Origin: Cupriavidus sp. D39
Lineage (GTDB): Bacteria; Pseudomonadota; Gammaproteobacteria; Burkholderiales; Burkholderiaceae
Assembly (NCBI RefSeq): GCF_026627925.1
Contig: NZ_JAPNLE010000001.1
Coordinates: 62,001-126,000 of the forward strand
Reading direction: 5' to 3'
Length of the DNA stretch: 64,000 nt
Shown: in pieces, positions 36,485 to 44,690 of the stretch
How the letters are laid out: every line of letters begins with the position of its first letter
How positions within the stretch are numbered: the first letter of the stretch is position 1
Notes under the pieces: model-generated
Seen by the model: the letters and a program-made list of their open reading frames with translations, nothing else
Databases searched by the model: none
Told to the model about the DNA's origin: nothing
Program-made: the position numbers and the translations under genes

Positions 36485-36778
36485 ATGGGTAACTGGAAAC
36501 CAATTTTCGACGGTACGATTGACGGCCGTCCGGTCACACTTAAGGAATGGAAAGATGACGAGGGCCGCCACCTGCGGGTGGAAACCAACTATGGCAAGGA
36601 TCAGATCCTTGCCGATGGTCTTCCTGGTGTGATTGGTCTGCCTGTATCTGCAGACGACAAGATGCACGTCGAGGCGTCGACGGCAGACGAATTGGAGAAC
36701 AGCTTGGTTGAAGAAGGTGGCTTCTCCCCCGAAGCCGCGAAGGAGATTGCGCGCCTAGCGCGGGAGCCCGGGGCTTAA
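36485..36778 (+). CDS. Array ORF 9, hypothetical
   Basis: 97 residues, soluble and acidic: KPIFDGTIDGRPVTLKEWKDDEGR at the start and a helical C-terminus (SPEAAKEIARLAREPG). Upstream junction at 36423 holds TTGAAAAGCGCCCCG and GTCTAAC instead of the short form. No family recognised. Confidence 0.5.
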   Translation: MGNWKPIFDGTIDGRPVTLKEWKDDEGRHLRVETNYGKDQILADGLPGVIGLPVSADDKMHVEASTADELENSLVEEGGFSPEAAKEIARLAREPGA

Positions 36779-36808
36779 CAGATTCTCCAACCAAGTGCGG
36801 CAGCCGCC

Positions 36809-36830
36809 AACCAACCTTCGTCGGTTGGTT
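36809..36830 (+). terminator. Hairpin between array ORFs 9 and 10
   Basis: AACCAACC-TTCGTC-GGTTGGTT, a perfect 8-bp stem, 30 bases after the stop of ORF 9 and just before TAGGAAAGGC. No T tract. One of the few structured spacers in the array. Confidence 0.5.
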
Positions 36831-36855
36831 CAAGTCAATAGGAAAGGCGAAAGCG

Positions 36856-36918
36856 ATGATGACCAGCGTCGTGATAGTTGTACTCGGCTCGTATCGACCG
36901 CGAGGCACACATGCTTAA
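36856..36918 (+). CDS. Possible leader peptide overlapping array ORF 10
   Basis: ATGATG 9 bases after GGAAAGGCGAAAGC opens a 20-codon frame (MMTSVVIVVLGSYRP) whose stop TAA overlaps the ATG of the next ORF at 36911. It occupies the place where cassette ORFs usually start, so it may couple translation, or the next gene's start may have been displaced. Confidence 0.3.
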   Translation: MMTSVVIVVLGSYRPRGTHA

Positions 36919-37477
36919 TCACCCGGCATTCTGGGCCGTGATCTTCTTTCTTTTGCCCTTGGCTCAATCGCTGGGTGACTGGCATAGCAGGATCGCAGCA
37001 TGGGCGTGTCTGTCTGTGGCGATCCTGCTATGCAGCTATGCGCTCGTAAATTGGCTACGGCTGCCGCGCGGGTATAAATGGACGTGGGCAGCGCTTCGAA
37101 ATTTGGCGTGGGGAAACAAAGTCTCACTGTCGGACGCCGCACGACTCGCGTATGAAGAGGCTCGCGTCAACAACACGATATGGGCACATGCCGCTGAACG
37201 TCTCGCAGTCAATCAGACGCCGGGAGGGATTTTGGACTACATAGCGGGATACTTCGCCAGTGAAGTCCAGTTGTACGGGCGGAGGCCGCCTTCACAGCGT
37301 TTGGAGGCCGTCGATCGATTCCAGGCAAAGCACGGGACATTCCGGGGCGGAGCAAGGAATCTTTATCTCAGAGACCAAAGCAAGACTGAGTTTTCAGATT
37401 TGCAGGTTTCGAGGAAGGATCTCAAAACGGTGCGCGAGTTGATGCGTAGCGCGCTCAAGGCGGACGAGCCGATCTGA
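36911..37477 (+). CDS. Array ORF 10, membrane-anchored protein
   Basis: 188 residues from ATG 36911. Two hydrophobic segments at the N-terminus (AVIFFLLPLAQSL and AWACLSVAILLCSYALVNWL) and then a soluble helical domain (LSDAARLAYEEARVNNTIWAHAAERL, KTVRELMRSALK). No known family. Followed at 37493 by AAGGAAAAGC. Confidence 0.55.
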   Translation: MLNHPAFWAVIFFLLPLAQSLGDWHSRIAAWACLSVAILLCSYALVNWLRLPRGYKWTWAALRNLAWGNKVSLSDAARLAYEEARVNNTIWAHAAERLAVNQTPGGILDYIAGYFASEVQLYGRRPPSQRLEAVDRFQAKHGTFRGGARNLYLRDQSKTEFSDLQVSRKDLKTVRELMRSALKADEPI

Positions 37478-37520
37478 GGCGCGCGCTCGCACAAGGAAAA
37501 GCTTGATTGGCGAGGGGCGT

Positions 37521-37766
37521 ATGAAGCGAGTAGCGCGGATGGCAACCTATAGGGGTTGGACAATTGATGCCGCACCGATCATGGTGCCGAAGCAGAGGGT
37601 TTTTCAGTCGTGCGCGGTGATTGAACGTGAGAGCGGCGAGCGTTTCGTCTTCGTTGACCTTGGTAGCCGCGTGTATCGGTGGCAAGCTCACGAACGCGCC
37701 ATCGAGTGGGCCAAACGTTGGATCGACAACAACTACACGGTCGGCGCGGCCGTTCGTTGCAACTAG
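37521..37766 (+). CDS. Array ORF 11, small YRGW-type protein
   Basis: 81 residues from ATG 37521. Begins MATYRGWTIDAAPIMVP after a short lead and ends with a helix (AIEWAKRWIDNN), a layout seen in many small uncharacterised betaproteobacterial proteins with two or three strands and one helix. Function unknown. Confidence 0.55.
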   Translation: MKRVARMATYRGWTIDAAPIMVPKQRVFQSCAVIERESGERFVFVDLGSRVYRWQAHERAIEWAKRWIDNNYTVGAAVRCN

Positions 37767-37802
37767 GATAGGCCGGCCGGGCCGGCGCAAGGGGAAAGTG
37801 GC

Positions 37803-39011
37803 GTGAGCGAGATTGGGTGCGGTGAGGCTGCAGCTCCGAAACCGGCTGTGACCTTTTCGTTGGCACGGGTGCTTTTGGGCACCCTGATTCGTCGTGGCCC
37901 GATCGAGTTCTTTCGGCTCACCTATGTGATGCTACGGTACCGGTTTCGGGTGGCCTACGACGACCACACCCGGGCCATAGTGTTCGGCTTTCACGTGCTT
38001 CTCTGTCTGGTCGGTGCCTCGTTGGTAGTTGCGGCTTTTGGCATGCCTGAAGCGGTGACTGCAAGTTCAACTGCGGCACGGCTTGGTGGTGCAGTCGCAG
38101 GGGTTGCCCTTCTGTTCGTTGCAGGAACCTGGTTCCTGATGCCAGCGTTCCATCGGTCAGTTCTCTTGGGGGAAGTGCTTGCGTCGGTTTGCTACGGTAT
38201 GGCGTGCGTCGCATTGTGCTGGCTTGGGTGGAGGCACGCGTCAGCTCTTGCGTTGAGCAACCCCACAGCATTCGGCGCTTTCATCCTCCTGGTTGTAGCA
38301 GTGGTGGTGGTGTTCGGACACCCTTTGTCTCTGTTGGCACGATTCCTCGTGCTGCGGGCTCGAGCGAATCACTACGCTTTTGAGACGCCGTACCACCAGC
38401 TCCTGGCTATTCGGCCAAGGCGAGGCGGTTATCGGCAAGTCGCAGTTCACGAAGCCGGTCACGTCCTGATGTACGCTCTCGGAAGCCGAATCCCAGAAGA
38501 CGCTTCCGCCTACATCGACACAGACACGCTGTCACCAGCGATGGGCCAGGTTTCGTTTCCAGGAGGACAGAGCAGTGAGATCTCTTTCGAGCTACTGGAA
38601 TGGAAGCTTGTCACCTGCCTTGCCGGAATGGTTGCGGAAATGATCGACACCGGAACCCATGGTTTCGGAGCAGGCGGTGACATGCGGACCTGGCAGGAGT
38701 TGGCAATCCCATACCTGCTCTTGCGCCCGGATGTCACGTTCTTCGAGGAACCGAAGACCGACCTGGAAATGGAGTCCAACAAGCGCGAGCTAGTTGCTTT
38801 GAAGAAGCGGATGCTTACTGCTGTTACGCGTTATGTACGCGCAAATTGGTTGGTTGTGATGCGCATCGCGGCCAGCCTCGAAGAGGTTGAGTATCTCGAG
38901 TACAAGCAGCTCGCTGACTTACTTAAAGGCGTCAAGCGTACCGGAGGATTGCCAACTGCGCAGTGGCCAGCAGAGTTCGGCGGGATTGATCTACATCCTG
39001 CGGTGGATTAA
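37803..39011 (+). CDS. Array ORF 12, membrane protein with M41-type HEAGH metalloprotease motif
   Basis: 402 residues from GTG 37803. Four hydrophobic segments lie in the first 190 residues. The cytosolic part has VAVHEAGHVLMYAL (HExxH zinc site), YIDTDTLSPAMGQVSF, and LAGMVAEMIDTG...GAGGDMRTWQELA, the pattern of M41 (FtsH-type) peptidases, where D in GGDMRTW is the third ligand. It has no AAA+ ATPase domain. A stand-alone membrane M41-like peptidase; substrate unknown. Confidence 0.75.
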   Translation: MSEIGCGEAAAPKPAVTFSLARVLLGTLIRRGPIEFFRLTYVMLRYRFRVAYDDHTRAIVFGFHVLLCLVGASLVVAAFGMPEAVTASSTAARLGGAVAGVALLFVAGTWFLMPAFHRSVLLGEVLASVCYGMACVALCWLGWRHASALALSNPTAFGAFILLVVAVVVVFGHPLSLLARFLVLRARANHYAFETPYHQLLAIRPRRGGYRQVAVHEAGHVLMYALGSRIPEDASAYIDTDTLSPAMGQVSFPGGQSSEISFELLEWKLVTCLAGMVAEMIDTGTHGFGAGGDMRTWQELAIPYLLLRPDVTFFEEPKTDLEMESNKRELVALKKRMLTAVTRYVRANWLVVMRIAASLEEVEYLEYKQLADLLKGVKRTGGLPTAQWPAEFGGIDLHPAVD

Positions 39012-39046
39012 GTGGGCAGGAACAGAGCACCTGAGGAGATGCGCCA

Positions 39047-39821
39047 GTGACGATCGCGTTTGAGGAATATCTGGCCACCGGCCTGTTCGGCGGGCCAGCC
39101 ACCACCGAAGACGGCCGCTACCGGTTTGCGCAGTTGCCGCTGCTTCTCCCCCTCGCGTAGCGTCGACGCCAAAGCAGGCGGCGCGGTGTGGTCCGACGCG
39201 CCACGCGGCTGGTTCGCCGGCGCCAGCAGCGATCTGGATGCTTTGGCCAACAGGCTGCCCGACGTCATGGCAACACATTACTTTCTCGCCACAGCGAGCA
39301 CTACCTGCTGGCAATGCCGCGAGTCGACCCCGGTGTTCAGTCTAGCGGTGCCGCCGGCTCATCTCACGCAGTATCCTCTGCCGGACGATGACGATGGCCC
39401 CATCACGGCCGTCGCGTGGGAGGTGGCTGAGTGTGGCAGCTTCTTGAGCGATCTGGTCGAGCTGAGCGGCAGCGTGCGGAAGTTGCTCGCCGCGCATTGC
39501 CCTGCCTACCGCGTCGACTACAGCCACACAGCGGACGCCAACTATCTCATGAACCACTGCGCAAGCTGCGGGGAGAAACAAGGCGATTTCTACTTACATC
39601 ACGAACCGGGTGAGGCATTCTTCCCGACCACGAAGGACGAAGCCGCGCGGATCACGCTGCAGCAGGTGAACGCGCCGCTGCTTGCGCAGGGCGCGACGGC
39701 CATCACCTCGGACGACCTCATGCCATACTGCGCCATGGGCGAGCCCATCAGCGAGCCGGCAGTTTCAACGGAAAAAGCACTGGCGCGTGGCGCCCCGACG
39801 TCGGCCGGGAGCCGATCATAA
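39047..39821 (+). pseudogene. Array ORF 13, zinc-ribbon-like protein, frameshifted near its start
   Basis: GTG 39047 gives VTIAFEEYLATGLFGGPATTEDGRYRFAQLPLLLP, then a stop just after a run of five C. The +1 frame continues without a stop as SVDAKAGGAVWSDAPRGWF to the end at 39821. With one C fewer the whole would be about 257 residues. The main part has CWQC and CASC pairs (zinc ribbon). Alternatively a shorter protein starts at ATG 39267. The last 15 residues are encoded by the long junction repeat at 39768-39815, so the end was probably changed by recombination. Confidence 0.55.
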
Positions 39822-40126
39822 TGGATGAAGGAGTGGCCATGCTCACCAAATTCATTGAAGTAACCATTGTCTCCGACTCAGCCGACACGTTGGCGCACGC
39901 ACGCAAAGCAAGTGTGCGCGCCGATCAGATCACAAGCTTTGTGGACATTTCGGCTGAGAAATTTAGCGGGCATCCGCTCGTGAGAATCAGTCTCGCCGAG
40001 CCGCATGATTTCGTGAACAGCGACGACGAGGCGGGCGGCGTCGTTCGCGCTCAGCGTACGATTTTTGTGCAAGAGAGCTACGAGACTATTCAGCGCCTCT
40101 TGTTCGATGTCCCTGCGAGCGCATAG
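39821..40126 (+). CDS. Array ORF 14, hypothetical
   Basis: 101 residues from ATG 39821 (TAATG overlap with the previous stop) or 95 from ATG 39839. Core MLTKFIEVTIVSDSA, SVRADQITSFVD, then VVRAQRTIFVQESYETIQRLL: a small strand-rich protein of the FlbD-like size range. No firm family. Confidence 0.5.
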   Translation: MDEGVAMLTKFIEVTIVSDSADTLAHARKASVRADQITSFVDISAEKFSGHPLVRISLAEPHDFVNSDDEAGGVVRAQRTIFVQESYETIQRLLFDVPASA

Positions 40127-40143
40127 CCGGGAAAAGCAACGCT

Positions 40144-40467
40144 ATGAGCCTCGCGATATTCAGGAAGCCCCACCTGGCGTTAGTTGTGTCGGAGCCGGAC
40201 CTTGATACCGCGCTTGCCCATCTGCGCAGCCTACCGTATCAGAACGCGTCTCCGGTGGCATGGGAGCGCCAACGCCTCATCCAGCAGATCCGCGAAGCCA
40301 TCGGTGCCGACCGGCATGTGAACGGGCTGTACGGCATAGCACCGGGGGTGTTCGCCATCGTGAAGCCGTTCGGGATCGACCTTGCACGGGGGGCCGGTGA
40401 GCCAGATGGCCGCTTGCAAGCGGCTGGCCATCCGCTCTGTGGGAACAGACCCATCGCGGGTCACTGA
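40144..40467 (+). CDS. Array ORF 15, hypothetical
   Basis: 107 residues. Starts 7 bases after GGGAAAAGC. EPDLDTALAHLRSLPYQNASPVAWERQRLIQQIREAIGAD is helical; LYGIAPGVFAIVKPFGIDLARG may be a short strand pair. Not recognised. Confidence 0.5.
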   Translation: MSLAIFRKPHLALVVSEPDLDTALAHLRSLPYQNASPVAWERQRLIQQIREAIGADRHVNGLYGIAPGVFAIVKPFGIDLARGAGEPDGRLQAAGHPLCGNRPIAGH

Positions 40468-40491
40468 GATCTAACCATCGGAAAACAAATC

Positions 40492-40725
40492 ATGCGCAAT
40501 GCACTCGTCGTGCTTCTCCTACTTGTGATTTTCGTGCTGGGGCGTGCCCTGGTCCGAGTCGAGAACGAGCGTTATGCGCTGTGGGTCGGGATGTGCCCGA
40601 ACATGAGTGGGACGTTCGGTGCGATGCGGGCCGGGGACGAAAATGCGTGGAAGTGTACGAAGACGATCCAAACGAGGACTGCTTGGTGGTGGCATGTGTA
40701 CGACGCCATTTCGAACACGGACTGA
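40492..40725 (+). CDS. Array ORF 16, small exported or membrane protein
   Basis: 77 residues. MRNALVVLLLLVIFVLGRALV is a single N-terminal membrane segment or signal anchor; the rest has two cysteines (GMCPNMSG, AWKCTKTIQT) and ends AWWWHVYDAIS. Upstream junction: ATCTAACCATCGGAAAACAAATC. Function unknown. Confidence 0.55.
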   Translation: MRNALVVLLLLVIFVLGRALVRVENERYALWVGMCPNMSGTFGAMRAGDENAWKCTKTIQTRTAWWWHVYDAISNTD

Positions 40726-40750
40726 CTCCAAGGAAAAGCGGATAATCACG

Positions 40751-41200
40751 ATGCTTGAGATGAGACCGCCATCGGATGGCCAGAGCTTACTCATTACGGC
40801 TAGCCAGTTGCTAGAGGGTGCAACAGCCTTGGCAGACATCAACCTTCCCGCTCAACTGCCGGGGGCCTTGCTTTCAGCGCAAGCCCTGGAGAACGGGCTG
40901 AAAGCTCTGCTTTGGGTCGCGGGAAGCACCGTCTCCGATCTGCGAAAGCCATCTCGTGGCCATGATCTAATTGCTTTGTGGAAGGAAGCGACGCACAAAG
41001 GTTTCCTTGCTGGAGACCCGCCAGATTGGTGCATCCTATTGAACTCGCTTCACGCTTCCCCCTACAAGGGCCGATATCCATCGGGCCTGAACGGGTTCGC
41101 GACGCCGAACGCGAAGGCTACTGTGGCCCAGGTGGCAAGTATTCTGGAACTAGCTACAAATTCGGTGCAGGGAGCCCCGTGGCGCCCACCATCAGCATAG
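40751..41200 (+). CDS. Array ORF 17, HEPN-like protein
   Basis: 149 residues from ATG 40751. GALLSAQALENGLKALLWVAG, then RGHDLIALWKEAT is the pattern of HEPN-type domains (a helix with Q-x2-E-x3-K, then G-H-x-L-x2-LW). No R-x4-H motif is clear, so it may be a non-catalytic partner. The gene ends with a TAG inside the next GGAAAAGC junction. Confidence 0.55.
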   Translation: MLEMRPPSDGQSLLITASQLLEGATALADINLPAQLPGALLSAQALENGLKALLWVAGSTVSDLRKPSRGHDLIALWKEATHKGFLAGDPPDWCILLNSLHASPYKGRYPSGLNGFATPNAKATVAQVASILELATNSVQGAPWRPPSA

Positions 41201-41209
41201 GAAAAGCAC

Positions 41210-41386
41210 ATGACCTCACTGACGACCGCCGATGCTCTGCGACTCGCGATCAACGTGCTACGCGACGCAGCAGAGTCCCGCAAGCTGCCGTCGGGTGCCG
41301 AGCTGAACGAAGCGACTGCGGGGCTACATGCCGATGCAGCCGATACGCTGGAAGCATCGCTTGTCGACCTGGAAGGCCACGAATAG
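41210..41386 (+). CDS. Array ORF 18, intact 58-residue cassette gene
   Basis: MTSLTTADALRLAINVLRDA then a helical, Ala/Leu-rich 58-residue protein ending SLVDLEGHE. The ATG follows TAGGAAAAGCAC, and the TAG stop is itself part of the next TAGGAAAAG. It is the intact version of the frameshifted copy at 34458-34635, 6.7 kb upstream. Helical amphipathic pattern; function unknown. Confidence 0.65.
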   Translation: MTSLTTADALRLAINVLRDAAESRKLPSGAELNEATAGLHADAADTLEASLVDLEGHE

Positions 41387-41421
41387 GAAAAGTAGACAAC
41401 GCAACTAGCACGGAGGGATCT

Positions 41422-41673
41422 ATGCAGGAAACTCAGGCAGGTGGACTCATTTCATTCATACCTCTGCTCATCTTGAGCGCGGCGTTTTGCCTCGTGGGAT
41501 ACTTCCTCGCAAAGGACAAAGGGCGTCCGGTTTGGCGATGGACCTTGTTGTGCGCTATCCCAATTTTTAACATGTTCTTCCTGGCCTTCCTGATTGGGTC
41601 GACCAGCCTGCGCTTGGAGAAGAAGCTTGACGCGATCTTGAATGGAACGCACAGCAACCCTTCGCCTCATTGA
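41422..41673 (+). CDS. Array ORF 19, small membrane protein
   Basis: 83 residues from ATG 41422 with its own GGAGG ribosome site, 30 bases beyond the GGAAAAGT motif. Two transmembrane helices (ISFIPLLILSAAFCLVGYFLA and WTLLCAIPIFNMFFLAFLIG). Function unknown. Confidence 0.6.
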   Translation: MQETQAGGLISFIPLLILSAAFCLVGYFLAKDKGRPVWRWTLLCAIPIFNMFFLAFLIGSTSLRLEKKLDAILNGTHSNPSPH

Positions 41674-41760
41674 CTGAGGACGTCAGTAAGGACCACCGCC
41701 GCGTATGTCCGCCAGTCGCTGCTAGCTTCGCAGGATTTCAGAGAAGGGATAAGGTGCTCA

Positions 41761-42732
41761 ATGGACGCTAGCCGTCGCGATGCCGCGCTTGGAGAGAAGT
41801 ACGCTTTCATTGCCATGACGCGGGCTCCGGTAGACATCAATCTACCTGCTGAGTTTGGCATTGCGGACGACGTGTGGGTTACACAGATGCCCCCCGTGTG
41901 CCTCAGCGAAGACTGGAAGGAATGGATCGGTTCAATCCGTGCCGAACAGTTGCTTGTCGCAACACTGTGGCTTTGCACCGCTTGCTCCTCACGAACACCG
42001 GGTGTACTTGATGCTGAGAATGTGGCGCTCAGAGACCGGATTGGCCGTTTCTACCAGGGACTGTTACTTGCTACACCGCTTCGTATGGACGGCGAGAGCG
42101 TCATCGTCACCGGGGCCAATGTTGACGGGCGTACGGGTGTCAGGCAAATGTCGACGCTGGATAATCTCGCGTGGACGCCAGGCAGGCCGCCAGTGACGAT
42201 CACGGAGGCGAAGTGTGATACGGCACTGCGACTAGCGAACAAGCTGGGTGCTTTCCCGTCAGGCCGGTACCTTCGCCTGTGCCGAGTGCTTAATGCCTTC
42301 ATGAAAGGTCTGCATGAGACCGATGTCCGAGAGCGCCTGCATCAGTTCTGTCGAGTCATCGAGGGTCTTATTCTCGCGGACCCGGGGCATACCCGGAAGC
42401 AGTTCAAGAGCAGAACCGAGCTGTTCGTGGGTGTGGGCAATCACGAACTCATGGAAACCATCTACAACAACCGAAGTGCGGTTGAGCATATGAACGACCC
42501 GATCGTGACTGGTGCGGACGACACCGCGAAGCAGAAGTCTTTCATGAGACTGACGATCATTGCGGAAGATATTGCCCGGTTCTGCCTGCAACGGGTCCTG
42601 CTGACGCCGGATCTGCTCGCTTGCTACGAGAACGACGATTCTCTGCGTGGGTTCTGGTCGTCAAGCAGGAAAGCGACGCTGTGGGGAGCGAGCCTGGATC
42701 TGGCAACGTGCCCTGCGCCGAACTCTCTGTAA
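41761..42732 (+). CDS. Array ORF 20, HEPN-like protein
   Basis: 323 residues. The C-terminal part reads RLHQFCRVIEGLILADPGHTRKQFKSRTELFVG and later YNNRSAVEHMND, where RSAVEH is an R-x4-H motif, typical of ApeA-like HEPN ribonucleases. The N-terminal 180 residues are unassigned. A defence or toxin role is inferred. The spacer before it (41674-41760) lacks the array motif. Confidence 0.55.
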   Translation: MDASRRDAALGEKYAFIAMTRAPVDINLPAEFGIADDVWVTQMPPVCLSEDWKEWIGSIRAEQLLVATLWLCTACSSRTPGVLDAENVALRDRIGRFYQGLLLATPLRMDGESVIVTGANVDGRTGVRQMSTLDNLAWTPGRPPVTITEAKCDTALRLANKLGAFPSGRYLRLCRVLNAFMKGLHETDVRERLHQFCRVIEGLILADPGHTRKQFKSRTELFVGVGNHELMETIYNNRSAVEHMNDPIVTGADDTAKQKSFMRLTIIAEDIARFCLQRVLLTPDLLACYENDDSLRGFWSSSRKATLWGASLDLATCPAPNSL

Positions 42733-42798
42733 CCACGGAAAAGCAACTGGCGCAGCGAAGCGCCCCGCATGTCGGCCGGCAGCCGTAAAATCGATAAA

Positions 42799-43083
42799 AT
42801 GAAGAAGCTTCCTGCGCTGACTATCGGATTTGGAATTGCCGCTTCAATGGTGTTCCACGCCGCTCACGCTCACACTCGCGAGTGGTACTCGGATCATATT
42901 GATGAAGCTAAGAACCGATACAGGGAATGCGAGGCCAAGCAGAAGGCCGATGTCCCGCCAAATTCCGAAGAGAAGGGTGATTGTGACAACGCTGTGGTTG
43001 CTCTGATGACCCAGCGATCTAGCAAGCCAATCCCTAAGGCCGAGTCGGCGCCTGCTCCGAAGTGGAAGAACTTCGGTCACTGA
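42799..43083 (+). CDS. Array ORF 21, EexN-like exported protein
   Basis: 94 residues from ATG 42799. The signal peptide MKKLPALTIGFGIAASMVFHAAHA is clear. The mature part EWYSDHIDEAKNRYRECEAKQKADVPPNSEEKGDCDNAVVA follows the layout of EexN-type entry exclusion lipoproteins (helix, Cys, ..., xCxNA), although it has no lipobox Cys. An upstream in-frame ATG at 42769 lies inside the long junction repeat and is less likely. Confidence 0.55.
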   Translation: MKKLPALTIGFGIAASMVFHAAHAHTREWYSDHIDEAKNRYRECEAKQKADVPPNSEEKGDCDNAVVALMTQRSSKPIPKAESAPAPKWKNFGH

Positions 43084-43123
43084 TCGAACGGCACAGTGGA
43101 AAAGCAAACACGGTGAGGTAAAA

Positions 43124-43549
43124 ATGCGGCTAACATTCTCGTGTATTCTCGTCGCACTCCTAGTCATCGCTGGCTGCGATTATCGATCGCCCGAGCCTGG
43201 CAGCACGACAGCGTCCGGCACGAGGGTCGACAGCAGCGCCATTGCGGCATCGCAAGGCCCGCCACAGCCTGCAAACCGCGATCATCCGACAACTGGGCGT
43301 TTCCAACTGGTTATCAGCCCTCATATGCGGGCTGATACGTTCCTCATCGACACATTGACTGGACGCGTCTGGCAGGTAACCCAATTTCCCTCGCTTGAAG
43401 GGAAGCCGGTCGCGTGGGAGGAAATGACCATAATTGACGAAAAGGGCGAGCTCGGCCCCACCCATGAAGATTTCCGGAAATTCTTCGCTAGGACGAGCAA
43501 GGGCCCAGAAAAGGCCGCGGAGGGGAAACAGCCATCAAACACAGAGTGA
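43124..43549 (+). CDS. Array ORF 22, lipoprotein
   Basis: 141 residues. MRLTFSCILVALLVIAGC has a lipobox (VIAGC). Mature part: Ser/Pro-rich linker and a short strand domain (GRFQLVISPHMRADTFLIDTLTGRVWQVTQF) resembling small envelope proteins with a TGRVW strand. Own ribosome site GAGG before the ATG; GGAAAAGC lies 19 bases further up. Confidence 0.6.
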   Translation: MRLTFSCILVALLVIAGCDYRSPEPGSTTASGTRVDSSAIAASQGPPQPANRDHPTTGRFQLVISPHMRADTFLIDTLTGRVWQVTQFPSLEGKPVAWEEMTIIDEKGELGPTHEDFRKFFARTSKGPEKAAEGKQPSNTE

Positions 43550-43594
43550 TCCATACCGGAAGCCGGGCCGACTACCTAGAAAAGGGGCGCTGAC

Positions 43595-43957
43595 ATGAAA
43601 AGCCACGGTGGATTCAAGAAGCCGACGATCAAGGACAATGGACGAGCGTATGTAAGGCTGTTTGGGTATTTCGCCACTCAGGATGAATGGCTTCGATTCT
43701 TGACTCGGTACGTGGTTAAGCATGTACCGTTCGGAATGGAGCGCAATGGAGACTGCGCCGTGCGTGTAATCGACCCAACGACGGGTGAGTTAGCGACCCT
43801 TGGTTTGGAGCTTCCGAACGAAATCAAGCATCACACTTATGTCGCGACGGCGCGCAGCTTCTGGAACGAGAATTTCGCGAACGACACCCAGCGACGAAGC
43901 CGAACAGTAGAAGTCGGTTTTGATCAGCCTTCAAAAGATGAAGTGGTACCTAGGTGA
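43595..43957 (+). CDS. Array ORF 23, hypothetical
   Basis: 120 residues. Preceded by TAGAAAAGGGGC, a variant junction. Sequence such as GRAYVRLFGYFATQDEWLRFLTRYVVKHV and DCAVRVIDPTTGELATLGL suggests a mixed alpha/beta protein. No family recognised. Confidence 0.5.
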   Translation: MKSHGGFKKPTIKDNGRAYVRLFGYFATQDEWLRFLTRYVVKHVPFGMERNGDCAVRVIDPTTGELATLGLELPNEIKHHTYVATARSFWNENFANDTQRRSRTVEVGFDQPSKDEVVPR

Positions 43958-43968
43958 ATCGGAAATAG

Positions 43969-44559
43969 ATGACAACACCAAGTGCTGACTCGTCCATCTA
44001 TCGACCGACTGCCTTTGCGTGGGCAGTAGCCTCGCTAATGGCCCTGGACGATACCGATGAAATTGAGGCTGTCGGCCTTGTCCATTTGAGCAAGCCCGCG
44101 AGTCCTGGCTGGAGAGCCTGGACCCGCGTGACTGACTGGCGAGTCGACGATGGCGACACGCTCTTTGGCGACTTCGAGGTCTGTGACGACGGGTTGGGCC
44201 TGCCTTGCTCGCGCGCGCTCCTCCCATTGAATCCGTGTGGTCCAGAGCGTCAAGCGTGGGCGGAAAGGAAAACGCGGCACCTAGACGATTTGACGCGGCA
44301 GTTGCATACCGATGAATCGCCGCTTCTGCGTTGGTTAGCGGCCATGGTGGACGTATTGCCGTTGACAGAACTGGGTGTTGGTCTGGGTTTCCGGCGGTCT
44401 CTTGTGCGTGATGAAGTCGAGATCACCACGTCGAGTGCTGTCATTGGTGTTCGCCGGTCAGATGCGGCGCCAGGCTGGTCGCTTCGACTCGACAAGCGAT
44501 TCGGAAAAGGACCTCGACGCGGTCGCCAGCCCCGCTGGTGCGTATCGGGCTGGTGGTAG
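43969..44559 (+). CDS. Array ORF 24, hypothetical with an altered C-terminus
   Basis: 196 residues. The first 175 look coherent (IYRPTAFAWAVASLMALDDTDEIEAVGLVHLS...). At 44503 the frame crosses CGGAAAAGG and ends in an arginine-rich tail (KGPRRGRQPRWCVSGWW) that looks like non-native coding. This suggests that a new cassette was joined inside the original 3' end. Function unknown. Confidence 0.5.
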   Translation: MTTPSADSSIYRPTAFAWAVASLMALDDTDEIEAVGLVHLSKPASPGWRAWTRVTDWRVDDGDTLFGDFEVCDDGLGLPCSRALLPLNPCGPERQAWAERKTRHLDDLTRQLHTDESPLLRWLAAMVDVLPLTELGVGLGFRRSLVRDEVEITTSSAVIGVRRSDAAPGWSLRLDKRFGKGPRRGRQPRWCVSGWW

Positions 44560-44573
44560 CGGACACCTTCACG

Positions 44574-44690
44574 ATGGTGGGAAGCAAGCCGCGTCCGACC
44601 TACTACGTATCGCCCCTGCAGCGGCGGCTGATGCAGCTCGCAACGATAGAAGGGGCGCTGGGCGCCCAAGACAAGAAGCATTCCGCGTGA
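44574..44690 (+). CDS. Array ORF 25, short protein
   Basis: 38 codons from ATG 44574 (MVGSKPRPTYYVSPLQRRLMQLATIEGAL), or 50 from GTG 44538. The stop overlaps the next start as GTGA. The sequence is coherent and helical, so it may be a real small protein or the C-terminus of a lost gene. It opens a tightly coupled GC-rich operon. Confidence 0.4.
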   Translation: MVGSKPRPTYYVSPLQRRLMQLATIEGALGAQDKKHSA

